Of a stretch of DNA of 8,765 bases, positions 5,490-8,765 are shown in pieces; positions within the stretch are counted from its first letter, which is position 1, and every line of letters begins with the position of its first letter. The stretch is taken from assembly GCA_025965295.1 (NCBI GenBank), contig JAOPXF010000322.1, positions 1-8,765 of the forward strand. The letters run 5' to 3'. Source of the DNA: Nocardioides sp. Its GTDB lineage: Bacteria > Actinomycetota > Actinomycetes > Propionibacteriales > Nocardioidaceae. A program made the position numbers and the translations under genes. The notes below the pieces were generated by a model. It was not told where the DNA came from and searched no databases. It saw only the letters and a list, made by a program, of their open reading frames with translations.

Positions 5490-6902
5490 ATGGGTGTACG
5501 GGGTGCTGCGGTCGCGTTGGCCCTGCTCGCCGCGCTGCCCACCGCCTGTACGTCGCCCGACGGTGACCCCGCTCCGGCCCCGGGCCGCCCCGCGACCACG
5601 TCGCCGGCCACCCCGACGGCCACCCCGACGGCCACCCCGACGGCCGAGGCCGCCGACCAGCCCCTCGTCCTTGCCGTGAACCCGCGCCGGCCGCCGATCG
5701 ACGTGTCCCCGCGACTGGCCCGGCGGGTCGTGCGCGGCGACGTCGACGACTGGTCGGCCCTCGGCCAGCCGGCCGGGCCGCTGACCGTGACCCGGCGGGT
5801 CGGGGCGCTCGCGACGCTGGCGCCCGGCACCCTCGCCGTGGTCCCGGCGAGCGCGGTGCGCCCCGAGGTGCGCGCCGTCGACGTCGGCGGCGTCGACCCG
5901 CTGCGCCAGCCCGCCCGCTACCCGCTGCGGACCGCCGCGGACCAGGAGCCGCCCCGACCCACGACCCTGACCGTCGTGGGCGACGTGATGCTCGGCCGTC
6001 GGGTCGGTCAGCGGGCCGCCGCCGAGGGCGACCCGTCGTACCCCCTGCGTCCGATGCAGCACCGCCTCGCGGCCGCCGACCTCACCGTCGGCAACCTCGA
6101 GAGCACGCTCTCCGCCGACGGTGCGCCGACCCAGGGCGGCGACTCGTTCGCCGCCGACCCGCGGGTGCGCGCGGGGCTGCGCGACGCCGGCTTCGACGCC
6201 CTCGGGGTGGCCAACAACCACCTCGGCGACTTCGGCGACCGGGCGCTGGTGCGGACGGTCGACCTGCTGCGCGACGGCGGCCTGCACCCCTTCGGTGGTG
6301 GTGCGAGCCCGGCCGGCGCGCGGCGCCCGGCCGTCGTGGAGCGGCACGGGATCCGCTTCGGCTTCCTCGCGTTCAACGCGATCGGCGAGACCCCCGAGGT
6401 CGCCCCGGGGCAGCCGGGGGTCGTCTCGGTGGGCATGCCGCCGCGCACCGGTCCGCTCGACCGCGCCGAGCTCGACCGCGTGCTGCGCTCGGTGCGCCGC
6501 CTCGACCGGACCGTCGACGTCGTCACCGTGACGCCGCACTGGGGTGAGCAGTACACCCAGCGCCCCTGGCCCGTGCAGCGCCGGGTCGCACGCGCGCTGG
6601 TCCGCGCCGGCGCCGACCTCGTCGTCGGCGGCCACCCGCACTGGGTCCAGGGCGCCTCGATGGACGGCGACGCCCTGGTCGTGCACTCGCTCGGCAACTT
6701 CGTCTTCGACATGGAGACCCCGCAGACCCGGGAGGGGCTGGTGCTCGAGGCGGTCTTCTGGGGCGACCAGCTCAAGGCGGCGGAGTTCGTGCCCTACCGA
6801 ATCGGCGAGGACCACGCACCCCGCGTCGTGGGCTGGGAGCAGGCGGCGGCCAACCTGGGCCTGTTCTGGCAGTTCAGCGGGCTCGGAGCCACGCCCAGAT
6901 GA
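5490..6902 (+). CDS. CapA/PgsA-family metallophosphatase-like lipoprotein with N-terminal PstS-like segment
   Basis: A 470-residue predicted lipoprotein. Residues 1-20 are a signal peptide ending in the lipobox LPTAC (Cys20). Residues 21-55 are a Pro/Thr/Ala linker with three TPTA units. Residues about 58-147 resemble part of a phosphate-type solute-binding fold: DVSPRLARRVVRGDVDDWSALG parallels the PstS W-S-x-L-G element, and VRAVDVGGVDPLRQPARYPLR parallels its VKAL.IDGV...YPL segment. Residues about 158-440 are the CapA (poly-gamma-glutamate capsule) calcineurin-like domain: GDVMLGR (164-170), NLES (202-205), ANNHLGDFGD (241-250), TPHWGEQY (348-355), GGHPHWVQG (380-388) and HSLGNFVFD (399-407). 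CapA homologues support polyglutamate synthesis or export, but pgsB/C partners are absent here, so a surface phosphatase or amide hydrolase role is equally open. ATG 5490 is chosen over 5418 because it begins the signal peptide. It is divergent from padR and converges with the M28 gene. Confidence 0.9.
   Translation: MGVRGAAVALALLAALPTACTSPDGDPAPAPGRPATTSPATPTATPTATPTAEAADQPLVLAVNPRRPPIDVSPRLARRVVRGDVDDWSALGQPAGPLTVTRRVGALATLAPGTLAVVPASAVRPEVRAVDVGGVDPLRQPARYPLRTAADQEPPRPTTLTVVGDVMLGRRVGQRAAAEGDPSYPLRPMQHRLAAADLTVGNLESTLSADGAPTQGGDSFAADPRVRAGLRDAGFDALGVANNHLGDFGDRALVRTVDLLRDGGLHPFGGGASPAGARRPAVVERHGIRFGFLAFNAIGETPEVAPGQPGVVSVGMPPRTGPLDRAELDRVLRSVRRLDRTVDVVTVTPHWGEQYTQRPWPVQRRVARALVRAGADLVVGGHPHWVQGASMDGDALVVHSLGNFVFDMETPQTREGLVLEAVFWGDQLKAAEFVPYRIGEDHAPRVVGWEQAAANLGLFWQFSGLGATPR
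5607..5642 (+). repeat. three tandem 12-bp repeats in the lipoprotein linker
   Basis: GCCACCCCGACG occurs three times head to tail with no mismatch, followed by another GCC. It encodes the Ala-Thr-Pro-Thr linker units between the lipidated cysteine and the folded domain. Copy number can change by slippage without breaking the frame. Confidence 0.95.
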
Positions 6903-7860
6903 GCTCCCCGGTCCGGCGCAGCTGGTCGCGCTCGACCACGGAGGGCACGTCCGCCGCCGAGTGGTAGCCGGCGTACGGCGTGCTGCCGACCCGGGCGACG
7001 GCGAAGCCGGCCTGCTCGAAGGACCAGTGGTCGCTGGCCGTGTTCGCCCCGCACGTCGTGGTCGGGATGCCGAGCCGCCGTGCGGAGCCCAGCAGGGCGG
7101 AGCGGACCCGCGGCGGGCTCAGCGGCCCGGTGCAGACCGGGACGCGCGCCCCCACGCCCACCCGGTCGAGCGCGACCATGGCCGTGAGGTGGCGTCGCTC
7201 GACGTCGGTCATCCGGCTCACGTAGGACAGCGAGCCGAAGTGGTGCTGGTCGTCCCCGGGGCCCCGGGGCTCCTCGCCGCCGAACGCCACCAGGACCACC
7301 GGGACCCGGGTGCCGTCGGCCGCGGCCAGCCGGGCGAGCTCGAGCAGGACCGAGACGCCGGACGCGTTGTCCTCCGCGCCCGGCGCCACCGCGACCGTGT
7401 CCAGGTGCGCACCGACCACGACGTACGGCGCGGCCGGGTCGAAGCCCGGCGGGGTCGCCACGACGTTGAACGAGGAACCGGCCTCGACCGGCACCCCCCA
7501 GGAGTCGCCCGCCGGGACCGGGAACCGCTGCCGCTCGAGCCCGTAGCCCGCCGCGCTGAACCGACCCTCGACGTACTCCGCCGCCTCCCGGTACGCCGGA
7601 CCGGTCGCCAGGCGGGGCCCGATCCGGCCGGCCAGCACCCGCACGTGCCGCACTGCCCGGCCCGCGTCGAAGGTCGAAGGCGTCGCCGGGGCGGACGGTG
7701 TCGCGGTCGCGGTCGCGGTCGCGGACGCGGACGGGGGTGTGGAGGAGGGGTCGGCGGCCGACGTCCTCGCGGTCGGCCGTGCGGGCTCGGGCGGCTCGCG
7801 GTCGGCCGAGCACGCCGACACCGCGAGCGCGAGGGTGGCGACGACGACGGCCCGGAGCAT
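6874..7860 (-). CDS. M28 family zinc metallopeptidase, lipoprotein
   Basis: A 328-residue predicted lipoprotein. MLRAVVVATLALAVSAC is a short signal peptide with lipobox AVSAC (Cys17). It is followed by a Ser/Thr/Pro/Ala linker to about residue 62 containing Ala-Thr repeats. The catalytic domain shows the full di-zinc set of M28 aminopeptidases: His152 in GAHLDT, Asp164 in AEDNASG, the Glu196-Glu197 pair in FGGEEP (general base plus ligand), Asp232 in ALDRVG and His300 in GYHSAAD. It should act on the outer face of the membrane, releasing N-terminal residues from peptides; specificity is not readable. ATG 7860 is chosen because it begins the signal peptide; the frame upstream is unlikely coding. 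A TACGGT box ends 6 nt before the ATG and no Shine-Dalgarno is seen. Its last 29 bp overlap the end of the CapA-like gene on the other strand. Confidence 0.92.
   Translation of the reverse strand: MLRAVVVATLALAVSACSADREPPEPARPTARTSAADPSSTPPSASATATATATPSAPATPSTFDAGRAVRHVRVLAGRIGPRLATGPAYREAAEYVEGRFSAAGYGLERQRFPVPAGDSWGVPVEAGSSFNVVATPPGFDPAAPYVVVGAHLDTVAVAPGAEDNASGVSVLLELARLAAADGTRVPVVLVAFGGEEPRGPGDDQHHFGSLSYVSRMTDVERRHLTAMVALDRVGVGARVPVCTGPLSPPRVRSALLGSARRLGIPTTTCGANTASDHWSFEQAGFAVARVGSTPYAGYHSAADVPSVVERDQLRRTGELIWAWLRAR
7694..7735 (-). repeat. hexamer repeat coding for Ala-Thr linker
   Basis: GTCGCG occurs four times in perfect tandem (7700-7723) and is flanked by degenerate copies (GACGGT, GACGCG, GACGGG). 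On the minus strand it encodes alternating Ala-Thr/Ala-Ser in the flexible segment after the lipidated cysteine. Like the 12-bp repeat at 5607 it can vary in copy number while keeping frame. Confidence 0.9.
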
Positions 7861-7866
7861 GCACCG

Positions 7867-7872
7867 ACCGTA
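7867..7872 (-). promoter_or_regulatory. -10-like TACGGT, predicted leaderless start of the M28 gene
   Basis: On the minus strand TACGGT ends 6 nt before ATG 7860, so the transcript would begin at about the A of the start codon. CGGTGC between them is not a ribosome site. I see no clear -35 hexamer. Confidence 0.45.
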
Positions 7873-7910
7873 GGCGGCTTCCCGCCGAGCCGGAATCCCC
7901 TCGTGCCGTG

Positions 7911-7922
7911 CCGGTGAACCGG
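7911..7922. promoter_or_regulatory. inverted repeat CCGGT-GA-ACCGG in the divergent intergenic region
   Basis: Two 5-bp arms separated by 2 bp lie about 50 bp upstream of the M28 start and 85 bp upstream of the solute-binding gene. It could be an operator for either, but short GC palindromes are frequent in such DNA. Confidence 0.25.
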
Positions 7923-7994
7923 TGGACGATCGGGCGTGGCCGGGGTCACGGCGGTGGTTCCCGAGATGCACGGCCACGCGCACGACTGAAACCG

Positions 7995-8000
7995 TACGAT
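7995..8000 (+). promoter_or_regulatory. -10-like TACGAT, predicted leaderless start of the solute-binding gene
   Basis: TACGAT, a good actinobacterial -10 hexamer, ends 6 nt before ATG 8007. The bases between them (TCGTCC) contain no Shine-Dalgarno. Transcription would begin at about the start codon. No clear -35 is present at the expected distance. Confidence 0.55.
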
Positions 8001-8006
8001 TCGTCC

Positions 8007-8765
8007 ATGCGCATGCGTGGATCCGTCGTCGTCCCTGCCCTCCTGTCGACTCTCGCCCTGGCGGCGTGCGCGCCCGCCGAGGACACCTCGAGCGCGCCGA
8101 AGAGCACGACCAAGACGGCTGCCGAGTGCGCGCAGGACGCGACGTACCTCAAGGACGGCACGCTCACGATCGCGACCGACTCCCCGGCGTACGAGCCCTG
8201 GTTCAGCAACAACAACCCGGTCAACGGCAAGGGCTTCGAGTCGGCCGTCGCCTACGCCGTCGCCGACCGCCTCGGGTTCGACCAGGGCGACGTCGGCTGG
8301 GTGAAGGTGCCGTTCAACAACTCCTACCTGCCCGGGCAGAAGCGCTTCGACTTCGACATCAACCAGATCTCGATCACGCCCGAGCGCGCCCGGGTCGTGG
8401 ATTTCTCCGACGGCTACTACGCCGCCGCGCAGGCCGTGGTCGTGCTGAAGAAGGACGGCGCGACGCCGACCTCCTTCGCCGACCTGAAGGGCCTCAAGCT
8501 CGGGGCCCAGACCGGCACCACGAGCCTCACCGCGATCCGCGACGAGATCCAGCCCGGCGAGGACCCGCTGGTGTTCCACAACAACAACGTCCCCAAGCAG
8601 GCGCTGCTCAACGGCCAGGTGGACGCGATCGTGATGGACCTGCCGACCGCGTTCTACATCACCGCCGTCGAGATCCCGGGGAGCACGATCGTCGGCCAGT
8701 TCCAGGCCGCCGGGCAGCAGGAGGAGTTCGGCATGCTGTTCGGCAAGGGCAGCGACCTCGTGCCG
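8007..8765 (+). CDS. ABC transporter substrate-binding lipoprotein, family 3 (amino acid type), 3' truncated by window
   Basis: The frame stays open for 253 codons to the window edge. MRMRGSVVVPALLSTLALAAC is a lipoprotein signal peptide with lipobox LAAC (Cys21). A short Ser/Thr/Lys linker follows. The mature part is a bacterial extracellular solute-binding family 3 domain: GTLTIATDSPAYEPW (51-65), GKGFESAVAYAVADRLG (74-90), the lobe-linking FDFDINQISITPERARVVDFSDGYY (114-138), then FADLKGLKLGAQTGTTS (157-173) and NGQVDAIVMDLPTA (202-215). R127 in TPERARVVDFS is at the usual ligand alpha-carboxylate position. It would capture a polar amino acid or similar at the outer membrane face; permease and ATPase genes are probably just downstream. 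ATG 8007 is preferred because of the TACGAT spacing; ATG 8013, two codons in, is the alternative. A typical protein has about 20-60 more residues than shown. Confidence 0.93.
   Translation, partial: MRMRGSVVVPALLSTLALAACAPAEDTSSAPKSTTKTAAECAQDATYLKDGTLTIATDSPAYEPWFSNNNPVNGKGFESAVAYAVADRLGFDQGDVGWVKVPFNNSYLPGQKRFDFDINQISITPERARVVDFSDGYYAAAQAVVVLKKDGATPTSFADLKGLKLGAQTGTTSLTAIRDEIQPGEDPLVFHNNNVPKQALLNGQVDAIVMDLPTAFYITAVEIPGSTIVGQFQAAGQQEEFGMLFGKGSDLVP

Noticed and set aside
5601..5645. Tandem repeats as a possible CRISPR or regulatory array
   Set aside because: Units are 12 bp with no spacers and lie in frame inside a protein linker.
2838..6815. A 1325-residue minus-strand open frame running from fadH through padR and under the CapA-like gene
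   Set aside because: Upstream of ATG 4871 it is Arg/Gly/His-rich shadow coding; padR and the CapA-like gene are well supported in other frames, and FadH is complete at 677 residues.
7861..7983. N-terminal extension of the M28 peptidase up to 7983
   Set aside because: The extension is Arg/His-rich and would bury the signal peptide 41 residues inside the protein.
8007..8014. ATGCGCAT palindrome over the solute-binding start codons
   Set aside because: Eight bases formed by two closely spaced ATG/CAT strings; easily chance, and constrained by coding.
7218..8579. 453-residue minus-strand frame across the M28 gene and the solute-binding gene
   Set aside because: Runs antisense to the solute-binding gene and out of frame with the peptidase; low-complexity Arg/Ser/Pro content.

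Overview
This is 8.8 kb of very GC-rich chromosomal DNA (roughly 70% or more by eye) with strong G/C preference at third codon positions, GTG starts and long spurious antisense ORFs. It reads as a high-GC actinomycete. A Nocardioides-like member of the Propionibacteriales fits the protein styles, but that placement is an impression, not a demonstration. I see no tRNA, rRNA, CRISPR array, transposase or phage gene; it looks like ordinary chromosome.

Layout: (1) 1-420, the C-terminal part of a GH1 beta-glucosidase, then on the same strand a luciferase-like flavin monooxygenase (556-1581). (2) Converging on it, a MalY/PatB-type PLP lyase/aminotransferase (2757-1633). The gap between these two genes holds a 28-bp direct repeat and a strong GC hairpin. 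(3) A minus-strand two-gene operon, padR-type regulator then a FadH-type 2,4-dienoyl-CoA/enoate reductase (5419-2838), joined by a 4-bp ATGA overlap. (4) Divergent from padR, a lipoprotein with an N-terminal PstS-like remnant and a C-terminal CapA-type metallophosphatase domain (5490-6902). (5) Converging on that gene and overlapping its end by 29 bp, an M28 metallopeptidase lipoprotein (7860-6874). (6) Divergent from the peptidase, the start of a family 3 (polar amino acid type) ABC solute-binding lipoprotein (8007 to the window end).

How it works together: the padR/fadH pair looks like a small self-regulated catabolic unit. A perfect 14-bp palindrome in the 70-bp padR/capA-like intergenic region is the natural operator candidate. 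The three consecutive genes from 5490 onward all encode predicted lipoproteins with lipoboxes, which suggests an envelope-facing neighbourhood concerned with peptides or amino acids, though they do not form one operon.

The most coherent unlisted signal is a TANNNT -10-like hexamer ending exactly 6-7 nt before the start codon of four genes (aminotransferase, CapA-like, M28 peptidase, solute-binding protein). None of the four has a visible Shine-Dalgarno sequence, so all four are predicted to be leaderless. I found no clear case for an entirely new system. The best leads are the PstS-like/CapA fusion, the palindromic operator, the leaderless set and the repeat-bearing convergent terminator.
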